DNA of 64,000 nt from Escallonia rubra (Eukaryota; Streptophyta; Magnoliopsida; Escalloniales; Escalloniaceae): contig JAVXUO010000922.1 in assembly GCA_033065855.1 (NCBI GenBank), forward strand, positions 620,001 through 684,000. The letters run 5' to 3'. Positions 36,385 to 48,823 of the stretch are shown piece by piece. The notes beneath the pieces were generated by a model that did no database searches, was not told where the DNA came from, and was given only the letters and a program-made list of their open reading frames with translations. Every line of letters begins with the position of its first letter. The stretch's first letter is position 1. A program made the translations under genes and the position numbers.

Positions 36385-36451
36385 GGAGACTGAGTGTGGA
36401 AGATAGACAGACTACAGTACGATGCTCACCTCCCCAGCGGAGTCGCCAAAA

Positions 36452-38560
36452 TGATGCCAAGGAAAATGGGTTCGTACCTACGTGGAGGTGCCACAAAGGC
36501 TGCAGTCCGAGTCAGCTCCCAAGTATGTTGATGTAGGACACATCAAGGGTGGAACAAGGGCAGAGACCAAGGGCTTCCCAGACAGAGCCTGAGGGTGGCA
36601 GTGCTGCGAGGGCGATGGCGCAGGATGAATATACGACGACAGTCACAGTCCGATGCTTAGGTCCAAAGTCAGGGTCCTGTATGTTTCTCTCTCTAGGATT
36701 CTAGAGTGAGAAAGTGAAAATGTGAGAGTGAAGAAGAAGTCCTCTAAATGAATTCTAAAGACCTTTATTTATAGAGATTGAGATAATGATGTCATAAACC
36801 AACACGTGGCGCTCCCTGGGAGTGACACGTCACTAGGGGGTCCACGGGTACCGGTGCTCCATGGACCGTCAGATCGCATATTCGCCAGGCCTGCCCCCCA
36901 CAGCGTCGCTCTGTCTGTCAGGAAAGACTCGCTCCTACAGCGTCGGTGTGGCCAGAGAACCCCTTGATCTAGCCTCCAATCCAAGCCCTTGCGGAGTCCC
37001 ACAGGCCTGGCAGCGGTGGGGAAGACCCGACGCCCAACTGCCAGGTGAACTAGGCGCGATGCCCTCCGAAGACCTGCTCCCGTCTCGGAGTGACCCGGGG
37101 GTCATAGTCCCTAGGGGTGCCGACGCAAGCCCCCAGTGCCAGAGCACGTAGGCCAGTCACGCAGACACCCTAACGAAGACAGTGTCCCGGAGGAGTCGCC
37201 TGTTCCGTAGGCCGAGGTAGCATCTCGGAGGAGTCGCCTGTTCCGTAGGTCGAGGTAGCATCCCGGAGGAGCCGCTACCTGGCAGAAGGGGAGTCTTCGT
37301 GCCGGAGCACTTAGAGCTCCCTGGCAGAGATAGTGTCCCGGAGGAGTCGCATATCCCTACGGGTGAGTCCTTATGCCGGAGCACTTGGAGCGAGTCAAGG
37401 TAGCATCCCGGAGGAGCCGTCTACCCGACTGGCCGAGGTAGCATCCCGGAGGAGCCGTCTACCTGGCGAAAGGGGAGTTGAAGAGCTCCCTGGCAGAGAT
37501 GGTGTCCCGGAGGAGTCGCCTATCCCCGCGGGTGAGTCCTTGTGCCGGAGCACTCGGAGCGAGTCAAGGTAGCATCCCGGAGGAGCCGTCTACCTGGCGG
37601 AAGGGGAGTTGAAGAGCTCCCTGGCATAGATAGTGTCCCAGAGGATTCGTCTAGCCCCGCAGGATGATGTACACTTCGGGGAGTGGGTTGAACCATGTTC
37701 CATGACCAAGGCAAGGTGCGCATTGTGTGATGAATGAGTGTGGTGCCCGGGGGCATGATGATATGATTGTGGCGTATGGGCGCGATAAAGTGAGTAAGGT
37801 GCCGGGGGCACGTCTGGGTCAATGGCGCGGCGCATGGGCGCGACGAAGTACGTAAGGTGCTGGGGGCACGTTTGTGTCAATGGTGGCGCATGGGCGCGAC
37901 ATAGTGCGTATGGTGCCGGGGGCACGGTAGTGTGACAGAGAGCCTGGGGGCACGGCTGTATCAGCGGCGCGGCGCACGGGCGCGGCAAAGTGTTGAAGTG
38001 CGATGCCCGGACGCCGGTGACGGGGTCGCAGAGTTGTGTCCGGGCGACGGGGGTCGCGGAGTTGTGTTCGGGCGACGGGGGTCGCGGAGTTGTGTCCGGG
38101 CAACGGGGTCGCGGAGTTGTGTCCGAGCGACGGGGGTCGCGGAGTTATGTATGGTCCCTTGAAGAGAAGTGAATGTGCTAAGGATGGAGGCCAGAGGCCA
38201 ACCCTTCGGGGAAGGCCAAGGCCAACCTCATGGGGAGGCCGAGGCCGAGGCCGACCCCAAGGGGAAGGCAAAGGCCGAGGCCGACCCCAAGGGGGAGGCC
38301 AAGGCCAAGCTCCTTGGGCAAGTGCCATGGCGCATCGACGGGCGACGGGCAAAGTGCGACGGTCGAAGCGTGATAAGGCTTCGTGCGAAATGAGTTTCTT
38401 AGTGACGAAGTAACGTGACGAAAGTGAGAAGTGCACGTGACTTGAGCGTGCATGCTTTGACCGGTTGTGAGCGTTGAAAATGACTGTTGCTTGTGCGGAT
38501 GTGTCATGCAAAATGGGACCACAGTGGGCCTTTGGGTACGACCAGAATAGGTTGGGAACA
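36452..38560 (-). repeat. 5' LTR of the LTR element
   Basis: 2109 bp, the partner of 29998-32115. On the minus strand it starts TGTTCCCAACC and ends CTTGGCATCA. The putative primer-binding stretch lies directly beside it at about 36430-36451. Confidence 0.92.
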
Positions 38561-38593
38561 CAATGTATATGTATATATATATATATACACGCA

Positions 38594-38637
<44 letters not shown>

Positions 38638-40922
38638 GCGCAATGTATATGTATATATACAATGTATATGTATATATGGCGTTGAAGGGAAAGAGGAAGA
38701 AAAGTTGGGTGGGTCCCATTCATTTTAGGCCGAACTGATCTGGACTAATTTTATACCACCCCCCCCCCCCCCCATGTATTATTTTATCCCACTCAAGGGG
38801 GATAAAACAAGTCCAAAGGATACCTTATCCGGGGACTAAGTGCGTGTCCAAACGCCGAATATGATTATTTTTATCCTATCCGGGGTCTTATCCCGCGCAC
38901 CAAACACATCGTAAGTGTATAAGATGAGCCGAGATGAGCCTGACTATGCCTAATTTTGATAGCCTATGTATACAAGATGAGCCTAGGTTAGCCTAATTGC
39001 GCCTAACCACTTGTGTAGACAGAACTCGACACCTTGGAGAGAGAGCTGTTGTAAGTAGTAAGTACTCTATAATACCATTTGGATTTGTAAGAGGGAGTCA
39101 AGTCATCTAACAATATGAAAATTGAAAGCCTACGTATACAGTATGAGAAAAAATGAGCCGAACTACGTAAAACTAAGCCTACTTGTAGAGACATAACTCG
39201 ACACCATGGGCCATGACATGAACCTAACTGTGAGCCAAGTCTCTGCCATCATGATGGCTCGGATATACGGGGCTAACAGAACTTGACGTAAAAGTTTACG
39301 CCAATAAAACTTGGGTCATCCAAGTATGTGTAACTTAAGTAACTCCACACGTGCACCTCAATAAAATCAATACATCTTGGAGCATATAATTGACATACGA
39401 ATGTACAGATATTAGCAAATACCAATAAAAATTTTAATATATTAAATATCCAATTAAAAATTGTTGGATTCTAGGTGAAGAGACCAACTAAATTGCGCGA
39501 CTACCACGTACAAAATTAAAGACTAGGTGGCAAAAGAAGAATGTTTTAAAAAAATCCCACATGACATAAGATAAGAGTTCAAAAAATCCTTCGTGTCGCA
39601 ACTATGAGAGACTTCTTTAGCTTTTTATATGTATATATATAAATAGATTACGGAACAAATTGACAATACCTGCAAGGTCAAGGTGAAAGCTTGAGACAAG
39701 GTAAGGTTACTTATCTAAGTCTGAAACTCCCACCCCTAAACATATATTTTACTCTTACTACTTTAGAACATGCAGAGGCAACCGTTGTTAAGTTGTAAGT
39801 TCTCAACAATACCCTTTGGACTTGTAAGAGAAATTCAAATCGTCTATCATCAAGATAGTTGAGAGCCTACGCATAGGATGAGCCCGACTATGCCTAACGT
39901 TCGTAGCCGACGTATACAACATGAGCCTTGATGAGGCTAACTACACCTAACCACTTGTGTAGAAAGAACTCGACACCTTGCAGAGATAGCCGTGGTAAGT
40001 AGTAAGTACTCTGTAATACCATTTGGACTTGTAAGAGGGAGTCAAGTCATCTATCATTATGATATTTGAAAGCCTACGTATACAGTATGAGCAAAGATGA
40101 GCCCAACTATGCTTAACTACGCTAACTTGTAGAGACAGAACTCGACACCATGGGCGATGACGTGAACGTAATTGTGAGCCAGGTCTCTGCCATCAAGATG
40201 GCTTGGATATACGGGACGAGCAGTACTCGACGTAAAAGTTTATGCCAATAAAATTTGGGTCATCCAAATATGTATGGTCAGCTTATTTTTTTACTTACTT
40301 AATGTGGAACTTAACTAACTCCACACGTGCACCTCAATAAAATCACCTCAATAAAATCAATACATCTTGGAGCATATAATTGACATACAAATGTACAAAT
40401 ATTAGGCAAATTTACCAACAAAATTTTTAGTAATAAATATCAAATTTAAAATAGTTGGACTCTAGATGAAGAAACCAACTAAGTTGGAGGACAACCACAT
40501 ACAAAGTTGAAGATTAATTGGCGAGAGGTGAATGTTCTAAAACATCCCACATGGCACAAAGATCAGACCTGAAAAAATCCTTCCCGTGATCACGAGAGAT
40601 TTCTTTAGATTTTTACACGTATATATAACCATAGATTACCTAACAAATTGACAATACCAGCAGGGTCGAGGTGAAAGCTTGAGACATGGTAAGATTACTT
40701 ATCTGAGTCTGAAACTCCTAGCCTCTAAACTAATATTTTACTCTTCCTATGTTAGAACTTGCAGAGACAGTTGTTGTTAAGTATTAAGTTCTCAACAATA
40801 CCATTTGGACTTGTAAAAGGGAGTCAAGTCATCGATCATCAAGATAGTTTAGAGCCTACGCATATAAGATGAGCCCAGATTTCAATCAAAAAAATATAAG
40901 ATGAGCCCAGATGAGCCCGACT

Positions 40923-42209
40923 AGAGGTGTCAAACGGGCCGGGCGGCCCGCGGCCCAGCCCGAAAAAGCCCGGCCCGGCCCGCAGGTGAACAGTGCAGGC
41001 CCGCAGGCATAGGGCCTTGGGCCTGGGCTTGGACCAGGCCTGGATTTCCAAAAAAATGGCCCGGGCCAGGCCCGGCCCGGTTTTGGCCCGAAACAGGCCC
41101 GGCCCGGTTTTGGCCCGAAACAGGCCCGGCCCATTTTCGGCCCGGATTTGGCCCGTTTTCGGCCCGGATCTGGCCCGATTTTGGCCCAAAATCAGCCCTA
41201 TTTCGGCCTGCCCCACCTTTTTCAAAAAAAAAAACTTGCCCTCCCCTTTTCCCTCCCATTTCCACTCCCAATTGCCGTGACGCAATGATTTAAACCATGA
41301 ACCAAGCATACCCGACATGACTTGACTTGATGGTCTAATTTGCCAATAAAAGCAGTTCAAAGATCCCAGCAAGTTTAGCCTTATATAGCGTGTATTCTCT
41401 ATCAAACTTGATTTCAGTTGTTCCTATTTCCTGTTAACCCTGCTGACTGGAACAAATTTTCGCTTGGTTTAGGTACAAATTAGTACTGAAAAAAAAAACT
41501 AATTAAAACTAGAAACCTGCCTTAGCCTCCGTTCACCATGCGCATCTTTATCCAGGTCTTCCAGTAAGCTGGTTGGAGGTTTGTCAAGCATCCAAAGTTC
41601 GACAAGAATCAAAACACAAGCCTTCACTAATTTGTTTGCATATTGGTCTCTCGCAAATAGAAAATAAATTTCCTTTGTTGAATGCAATTTGTATCCAACA
41701 AGGAAAGATTGGCTTCAACTGTATGATTATTGTTATATCCGTCTACACTTATGCCAATTAAGTAACAACAAATTATTTATGGACCTACATGTCACTAACA
41801 ATAAACAAAATTTTCTTCTACTGCCGTAATTGGAGCAAAATGTTTCTTTTAGGTGTAATTAACGAAATGGTTTAAATTAGAATATTTGTTGTTACTTTAC
41901 TTGCTTATACACATTATTAAATTAGAATTTGTGTACATAATAACAAGAAAATATCGCAATTAAAGTTTTTATTTTGAATAACCGGAGAATTTAAAAAAAA
42001 AAAAAATTTGGCCCGGGCCCGGCCCAAGCCCGGCCCTAAAAATTGGGCCTAGGGCCTGGGCCTGGACTGGGCCCAAATATCCCAGGCCACCGGCCCTGCC
42101 CGACCCGGCCCGTTTTCTCTCTATGTGGCCCGGGCTAGGCCCGGTTCTCCCCGAGGCCCGCTAGGCCCGGGCTGGGCCGGCCCAAGCCCGGCCCATTGAC
42201 ATCTCTACA
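40923..42209. mobile_element. GC-rich hAT-like element with GGCCCG repeats
   Basis: A 1287-bp insertion with ends AGAGGTGTCAA and TTGACATCTCT, subterminal GGGCCGGGC-type repeats at both ends in opposite orientation, and an AT-rich core. It is flanked by GCCCGACT (40915-40922) and ACCCGACT (42210-42217), a 7/8 match to an 8-bp duplication. These ends are typical of small plant hAT elements. Confidence 0.78.
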
Positions 42210-43706
42210 ACCCGACTATGCTAACGTTGATAGTCGACATATAAAGGATGAGCCTAACTACGCCTACCACCACTTGTGTGGACAGAACTCGACACCTTGT
42301 AGAGATAGCCGTTGTAAGTGCTTTGTAATAATACCATTTGGACTTGTAAGAGAGTTAAATCTCCTATAATTATGATATTTGGAAGCCTGCGTATACAATA
42401 TGAGCAACGATGAGCCTAACTATGCCTATTTAGGCCTACTTGTAGAGACATAACTCGACACCTTGGGCCATGACAAGAACATAACTGTGAGCCAAGTCTC
42501 TGCCATCAAGATGGCTTGGATATACAGGGCTAGCAGAACTGGGCATATAAAGTTTATGCCAATAAAACTTGGGTCATCCAATTATGTATGGTCAAATTTT
42601 TTTTTATACTTACTTAATGTGGAACTTAAGTAACTCCACACGTACACCTCAATAAAATTAATACATCTTGGAGCATATATTTAACATATGAATGTACAAA
42701 TATTAGACAAATACCAACAATTTTTTTCTAATAATTAATATTCAATTAAAAATAGCTAGACTCTAGATGAAGCGACCAACTAAGTTGGGAGACTACCACA
42801 TACAAAGTTGAAGATTACGTGGCGAAAGGAGAATGTTTTGAAAAATCTCACATGTCACAAAGATAAGAGCTCAAAAATCCTTCATGTCGCGATTATGAGA
42901 GACTTCTTTAGCTTCATATACATATATATAGACGTAGATTACGGAACTAATTGTCAATACTTGCAAGGTCGAGGTGAAAGCTTGAGACAAGGTAATATTA
43001 CTTATTTGAGTATGAAACTCCCACCCCTAAACAAATATTTTACTGTTACTACGTTAGAACTTACAGAGACAATCGTTGTTAAGTAGTAAGTACTCAATAT
43101 TACCCTTTGGACTCGTAAGAGGGAGTCAAGTCGTCTATCATCAAGATAGTTGAGAGCTTACGTATATAGGATGAGAGCCCAGATGAGCCTAACTACGCCT
43201 AACGTTTGATAGCCTACATATACAGGATGAGCCCAAATGAGCCTAACTACACCTAACCACATTTGTTGACAGAACTTGACACCTTGCAAAGATAGCAGTT
43301 GTATGCAGTAAATACTATTTAATACCATTTGGAATTGTAAGAGGGAGTCAAGTCATCTATCATTATGATATTTGAAAGCCTATGTGTACAGGATGAGCCA
43401 AGATGAACCTAACTACGCGTACTAGGTGTTCTTCTAGAGATAGAACTAGACACCATCACCATGGGCTTGGACATGAACATAACTGTGAGCCAAGTGTCTG
43501 CCATCAAGAAAAAGTCCTTTTTGACAAGTTAAAAGCTCAATACTTTAAAAAAAGTACGTGGCCTAAGTTAAATAAACGAGACCTTTTGGGTCTAGCTGTA
43601 AACATGCACTCTTATAAGGGTTAATGTCAAAATTTAAAAAGAAACATGCACTTTTATGGGTAGTAGTCAGATTGAGAAGATTGTATTTACGTGAGAACAA
43701 ACTTTA

Positions 43707-43927
43707 GCTGCTACCCCGGTTGTAAGAATCTTCCTCCAACCACATAGATAGTGACAATTAATAGTCACTAAATGTCTCTAGTGGCTTTTCTGTTAACACT
43801 TTTAGCGACAACTCTTAACAGTATTTTTTTAGCGTCACTAAATAAAAGTCACTAGAAAGATTTAGCAACCATTAATTGTCGCTACATAGGGGGTAGGAGG
43901 AAGATTCCTTCAACCCGGGTATCAGCC
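43707..43927. mobile_element. MITE, copy 1
   Basis: A 221-bp element with inverted ends (GCTGCTACCCCGG against GGCTGATACCCGGG) and the shared GAATCTTCCTCC block. Internal TAGTGACAATTAATAG and TTAATTGTCGCTA pairs form a second inverted repeat. A related copy lies at 49581-49777 on the other side of the terpene synthase. Confidence 0.8.
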
Positions 43928-44429
43928 AATTTTTTTCCTTTACCTAACGTACATACCTTGCATGTCATCTTAAATGAATTTGCTAATGGCACTCTTAGTA
44001 CAGTTGCTCATGCACGTAGTCATCACCAATAATAAAAACATCGTAACACTCTCAACTAGATTTGATTAACAAAAGCAGGAATTGTCGAGATTGTTGTCGT
44101 ATCTTATTAGAAATTGTCAAATGTTTCGCTTTTGAAAAAGCATCCTGCCAATTTTTTTCAATTATAGCATTTAACATCTCATTTGTTAGAAAAACAACCA
44201 ATGCAATAAATCTTACCTTCTATTTTTGTTGCTAATAATACACTTTCTAACGACGGTTTTCAAAAGGTTGTATTTAGATATGAATTTTGCCTACCTTTAC
44301 TTTTCAAAAGGATGTATTCAGGTATGCATTTTGCCTGTCTTAATTTATCTCTAGCAATTCAAACAATAACACCTGTAACCTACCTATTAAATGCTTTCTA
44401 AACATAATTTTGAGAAAGTTAGAGAGAGT

Positions 44430-44458
44430 CCCGTGCATTGCATGGGTTTCTTAGCTAG
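44430..44458 (+). mobile_element. Helitron-like 3' end
   Basis: The hairpin CCCGTGCATTGCATGGG is followed eight bases later by CTAG and then T. A hairpin about 10-12 bp before a CTRR end, inserted before T, is the signature of Helitron 3' ends. The body would extend to the left; its 5' end was not found. Confidence 0.5.
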
Positions 44459-44874
44459 TCATATACACTAATATTAACCCCGTGCGTTGCACAATGGACC
44501 AACAACGACTAATTAAAAAATCATACTTATATGTCGAATAATAATGACAAATAATGTTATGTTCACCTTTTTTATGAGTTTTCTACCATTTGTAGTAACA
44601 ATATTAATAACCCGTGTATTGAGATTTTTATTAATAAAACCCACCTAGAACAGTACAAAGAGTTTTGCAACTTAAGAGAAAATACAATATGAGAGATAAT
44701 TATATGTATATACAGAGATAAATATACATATACGTATTATATGACTTATAATAAAGTAAAAGGAGGAAGATTAATTTTGTTAGATTGTGAAAATATATTA
44801 GACTTGTGTAAAATACAACAAAGTTTCAAGATTTAAATGAAATATAAATTAGAATGGGATATAAATTTAAAATT

Positions 44875-44896
44875 GAGAGAGAGAGAGAGAGAGAGA
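44875..44896. repeat. (GA)n microsatellite
   Basis: Eleven GA units. Confidence 0.95.
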
Positions 44897-45400
44897 TTTG
44901 TTTTTAAATGGAACATACTGAGGTGGAATATGGAGAAAGTGAAACTTATTTAATTGGTTGAATGCTAGATGTCATAAAAAGAGGCACGCTAAGTAGGAAA
45001 GAGAATGTTACATTCTCTCAGTTTCGACTTTCATATATATATATATATAATTAGATTTGTAAAACAGGAAAATCAATTTGATGGACACCAAATCAATCTG
45101 ACCGAGATTTTCTCCTGAATTTCCACTATAATTCTCAAAATCTAAGTTTTGTTTATCTCAATCATGTGTTTACAAATCAAAAGTCACTTCCCGTAACATC
45201 AACTTTTATAAAGCTCAATTTAGTTAGAACTCAATGCGCCGCTGCCTAGGCTTCGCCTTAGCTGAGTGCCCCACCGCTATGCTCGCCTTAGTTGAACGCC
45301 CACCACTTCTTTTGGTAATTTATGTTAGCTTGTCTTCTTCGATACATTTCCGAAGAAGCTGCTACACGCGTAAACAGTATGATAGTGTTGCCTCTGCTTC

Positions 45401-45408
45401 TATATATA
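45401..45408 (+). promoter_or_regulatory. TATA box of the terpene synthase
   Basis: TATATATA lies 41 bp before the start codon at 45449, so transcription would start around 45430 with a very short leader. The placement fits a plant core promoter. Confidence 0.65.
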
Positions 45409-45448
45409 GACAACATTCATTCGCAGCACATACACTTCAAAGAAAACC

Positions 45449-48400
45449 ATGGCTCTTCAAGCTGTCTTCTCACCCTTCTTAGTTTCTACACGCCGCCTTG
45501 CTTATCTTCCTTCATCGAAACACCCTAATTCCAACACTTACAGTGGTAGCTCCATCCGATGCGTCGCTGCTACCACAACGACCGATGACACTGCACAAAA
45601 CCGACGATCAGCAAACTACCTTCCAAGAGTCTGGGACTATGACTTAGTGCAGTCATTTGACAGTGACTACAATGTACAAACTGAAAACAGCTTGGTGTAT
45701 ATGTTTTTAGCAAAAACTACAAGTAGCCTTTTCGCTGTTACTTCATTTTTAGCGGCAAAACATCGTCGTGTGTATCCTCAGTAGCATATTAGTGACAGTT
45801 TTAACTGCCGCTAGATGTTTAAGGATGCTTTTTCCCTGTTCTTGTGCTCTTTGGCTTAATTTGTATGTGTTTGCTTGGATACCATTTTTGTTGTTCTGCA
45901 GGACCAAAAGTATGCAAGTCAGGTTGATAAGATTAAAGAAGATGTGAAGTGCTTGATTGAAGGAGTCATGGATTTTCCATTAGCTAAACTGGAGTTGATA
46001 GATACAATTCAAAGGCTGGGATTGAAGTACCAATTTGAAAAGGAGATTAAAAAAGCACTTGGCAGCGATAGCAATAACGCATGGTCTGATGAGAGTCTCT
46101 ATGCAACAGCCCTCCGTTTTAGGCTCCTTAGACAGCATGGGTACGATGTACCCCAAGGTACATCTCCTTTCTGAGGATATAAACTTAGGAAGTTTCTTTT
46201 CATGTTTAGAAGCAGGAGTTCAGGAGAACCAAAAATGGTACTATTTCATTTTGCTAGTAATATCAAAACTTTATTAACTGTTATTGTTAAAAATTATGTG
46301 AACAAGGGAACATTAGTTATAAAGAAAACATAAGTAACGCGTTTCTTATATCTATCTACTCTTTTGGGAGACAGATGTGTTCGAAAGGTTTATGGATGAC
46401 GAAGGTAGTTTCAAGGCAGGCCTATGTGGAGATGTGAAGGGGCTTCTTAGCTTGTACGAAGCTTCTTTCTTTGGTTTCGAAGGTGAGCGTATCATTGATG
46501 AAGCCAAGACATTTGCAACTACAGAGTTGAAGGATATTAAAGGAGATATTTCGCCAAGCTTGGCCAGAAAAGTGAGCCATGCCCTGGATATGCCTCTGCA
46601 TTGGAGGTTGACTAGGGTGGAGGCTCGATGGTTCATTGATACTTATGAACAAGAGGAAGATATGAACCCCACTTTGCTTCAGCTCGCTAAGTTGGACTAC
46701 AACATCGTGCAATCAGTTTATCGGTCCGAGGTCAGCAAGTTAGCGAGGTATGACGATTAGGTTGATATCCTTTACTTATGGTGCATTCGGGCAGTTTGAA
46801 ATGCACCAGAAATTTCGAGCAATTTCCTTTTTTACTCGTAAAGTACAAAATTTGGAACTGAATAAACAAAACCAAAGTTTAGATAAGAATGTTACTCTCC
46901 ACAGCCGAAGTTTAAATTTCGTGTCTTTTAAGTTTTGATACTTCCGAGTTATGTAGCGAATGATAATTAGCAAGGTCTAAATCATTTATCATGGTGTAAG
47001 ACTTGCTAAAAGCAGAGGTATATCCATCGTGAAGCACACTAAAACCGAGCGCAACTTCACTATATTTTTCAGGTGGTGGGTGGATTTGGGCTTAGACAAG
47101 ATGAGTTTTGCCAGGGACAGGCTGATGGAACACTACTTGTGGTGTAATGGAATTGTCTCTGAACCTGAATATGGCGCTTTTCGAGATATGGCAACCAAGA
47201 TAATCTGTTTGATAACAACTATAGATGACATCTACGATGTGTATGGCTCCATGGAAGAACTAGAGTTGTTTACAGATTGTGTTGACAGGTTAGTATCGAG
47301 ATTTTCTCTATGGTTAGGGCAGTAGAATTTTGTAAATAAAGCGACTTTTGAAGGGCATTTGCCTTGTCGTCATAGCGAAAACTCTCTATTTCCATGCAGA
47401 TGGGATATTAGTGAAATTGACAACCTTCCACTCAGTATAAGAACAGTTCTTCTTGCACTGTACAATACTAGCAACGAAATTGGGTATTGGACACTGAAAG
47501 AGAGAAGCTTTAACATCATTCCTTATCTAAGCAAAACGGTAGAACTTCATCCCAATTTATCATGTTCTCGATCTACATTTGTTCGTTTTTTGGAATGGCT
47601 ATTAGGATTTTCTTAGAAACTGTGTTAAATTGCCGAGGGTTATTTCTATTGTTGTAGTGGGCAGATCTGTGCAAGGCATACTTCAAAGAGGCAGGCTGGT
47701 TTCATGGTGGATATAAGCCAACATTAGATGAGTATCTTGACAATGCGGTTGTTTCCATAGCAGCACCCCTCATGCTTTTCTGTAGTTATTTTCTAACTAC
47801 AAACAACATAACCGAGGAGGCATTGAACTACATAGACAAGCTTCCAAGTATCATGCGGTGTTCCTGCTTGCTTATTCGTCTCACCAATGATCTTGGAACA
47901 TCATCGGTATGTCCAAATAAATCGAATCACTTGTCAAATACTAAAAAACATTGAATCCAATTGGTGGTTTTAAACAAGAAGTTTTGTTGACGTAAATTAG
48001 ATTTTTGTTTGGTAGGATATTTCAGAGTCTTTCTCTAAAAGCCCCAAAGTTTGATCATTAAATTTCTTTCTGGAATGCAAATACACTTCAAATGCTTCGG
48101 ATGATCTAATAAGTTTTCCTTTTTCTAACTCTTTTTTTCAAGGCCTGCTTCTTATTTCGGTACAAACTGCAAGATTTCAGATGGTTGTACATTTCAATAC
48201 GACTCTCAAAAAGAACTAAATCACCAAATGGGAAGCATTTCAAGAAAACAAAAACCATATGGAGCAAAAAATAAAGTTTAATCATGTCTAACTTTTGTGT
48301 AGGATGAGTTGGAACGAGGGGATAATCTCAAGGCAGTCCAGTGCTATATGTACGAAACGGGTGCAACTGAAGAAGAAGCTCGTGCATACATAAACGGCTT

Positions 48401-48599
48401 AGTCCACAAGACATGGAAGATTATGAACAAAGACTTGCTTGGAAGCTACCCCTTCTCGGAACCATTTTTAAGTGCCAACCCTAATCTAGGGCGAACGGCC
48501 CAGTGCTTCTACCAGTATGGAGATGGGCATGGAGTTCCAGACCGCTGGACGAAGGATCACTTGACTGCCTTATTGGTCCATCCAATTCATTTCAACTAG
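45449..48599 (+). CDS. Monoterpene synthase, TPS-b type, apparently intact
   Basis: Seven exons: 45449-45673, 45902-46157, 46375-46747, 47073-47288, 47400-47538, 47658-47906 and 48303-48599. All introns are GT/AG and the frame is unbroken, giving 584 residues, normal for a plastid monoterpene synthase. The first ~50 residues (Ser/Thr-rich) look like a transit peptide. RR52-53 to W62 is the RRX8W motif used in ionisation-isomerisation of geranyl diphosphate. R299-D300-R301 is the RxR motif, D336-D337-I-Y-D340 the DDxxD metal site, and N480-D481, T484, E488 the NSE/DTE metal site. It should convert geranyl diphosphate to a monoterpene in plastids. The exact product (for example linalool, ocimene, limonene) cannot be told from sequence. 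Intron 1 holds a MITE-like piece. Confidence 0.94.
45706..45822. mobile_element. MITE-like fragment in terpene synthase intron 1
   Basis: TAGCGGCAAAAC and the inverted GTTTTAACTGCCGCTAG, with TTAGTGACAG between, resemble the TAGTGAC/GTCGCTA design of the two neighbouring MITEs. It lies wholly inside the intron. Confidence 0.4.
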
Positions 48600-48795
48600 T
48601 GGCCATTGAATGCCTCACAAGTGGTTCAGTGTGGTTTGTGATTCATGTTAAACATGGCAAGGTGTTCATTGGACCTGTTATAATTATATAATAATAATAA
48701 TAATAATAAGTAGTGCATGGTCTCTCTATCATTCTAGACGGTGATTTGTACTTGTAAACACGAATATAGCTTCTGATGAACCTTTAAATATCCTA

Positions 48796-48823
48796 CTAAT
48801 CCAGTAACCCGAGTGAAGCTCGG
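48796..48823 (-). mobile_element. Degenerate Helitron-like 3' end
   Basis: On the minus strand a CCGAGCTTCACTCGG hairpin is followed by GTTACTGGATTAG. It is nearly the same as the end at 58737-58765, with TTAG in place of CTAG. The body would extend to the right. Confidence 0.45.

Larger units (their letters stand above)
29998..38560 (-). mobile_element. Ty3/gypsy-type LTR retrotransposon without recognised pol
   Basis: An 8563-bp minus-strand element with ~2.1-kb LTRs, a gag-like frame, a primer-binding-like stretch next to the 5' LTR (TGGCGACTCCGCTGGGGA on the minus strand) and a purine-rich tract AGGGGGCTTA before the 3' LTR. The 5-bp duplication CAATG flanks it exactly (29993-29997, 38561-38565). 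LTRs begin TG and end CA. No protease, reverse transcriptase or integrase is seen, so it resembles a large non-autonomous derivative. Structurally complete at its ends; the LTRs are very similar, suggesting a fairly recent insertion. Confidence 0.9.
29458..38911. mobile_element. PIF/Harbinger-type MITE, split by a later insertion
   Basis: The ends GGCTGCGTTTGG (29458) and CCAAACACATCG (to 38911) are imperfect inverted repeats flanked by TAA on both sides, the typical 3-bp duplication of PIF/Harbinger elements. GGATAAGG phrases lie inside both ends in inverse orientation. The middle is an AT microsatellite into which the LTR element inserted. Without that insert it would be under 1 kb. Confidence 0.7.
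28872..43500. repeat. ~1-kb tandem repeat array with nested insertions
   Basis: An anchor phrase (AACTCCAC..GTGCACCTCA) recurs at 28931, 39341, 40316 and 42632. Subtracting the inserted MITE, LTR element and hAT element gives a unit of about 945-1020 bp. Each unit also has a GACAGAACTCGACACC-type phrase and ATGAGCCCGACTATGCC-type phrases. At least four units; no coding sequence. Family not recognised. Confidence 0.85.
43928..45400. other. Spacer upstream of the terpene synthase
   Basis: AT-rich, with a Helitron-like end (44430-44458), a second GTGCGTTGCAC phrase near 44481, a (GA)n tract and a TA tract near 45033. Distal promoter elements of the terpene synthase may lie here but I cannot fix any. 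Confidence 0.4.

Noticed and set aside
44473-44495. Second Helitron-like hairpin just right of 44458
   Set aside because: The right arm is incomplete and no CTRR end follows at the expected distance.
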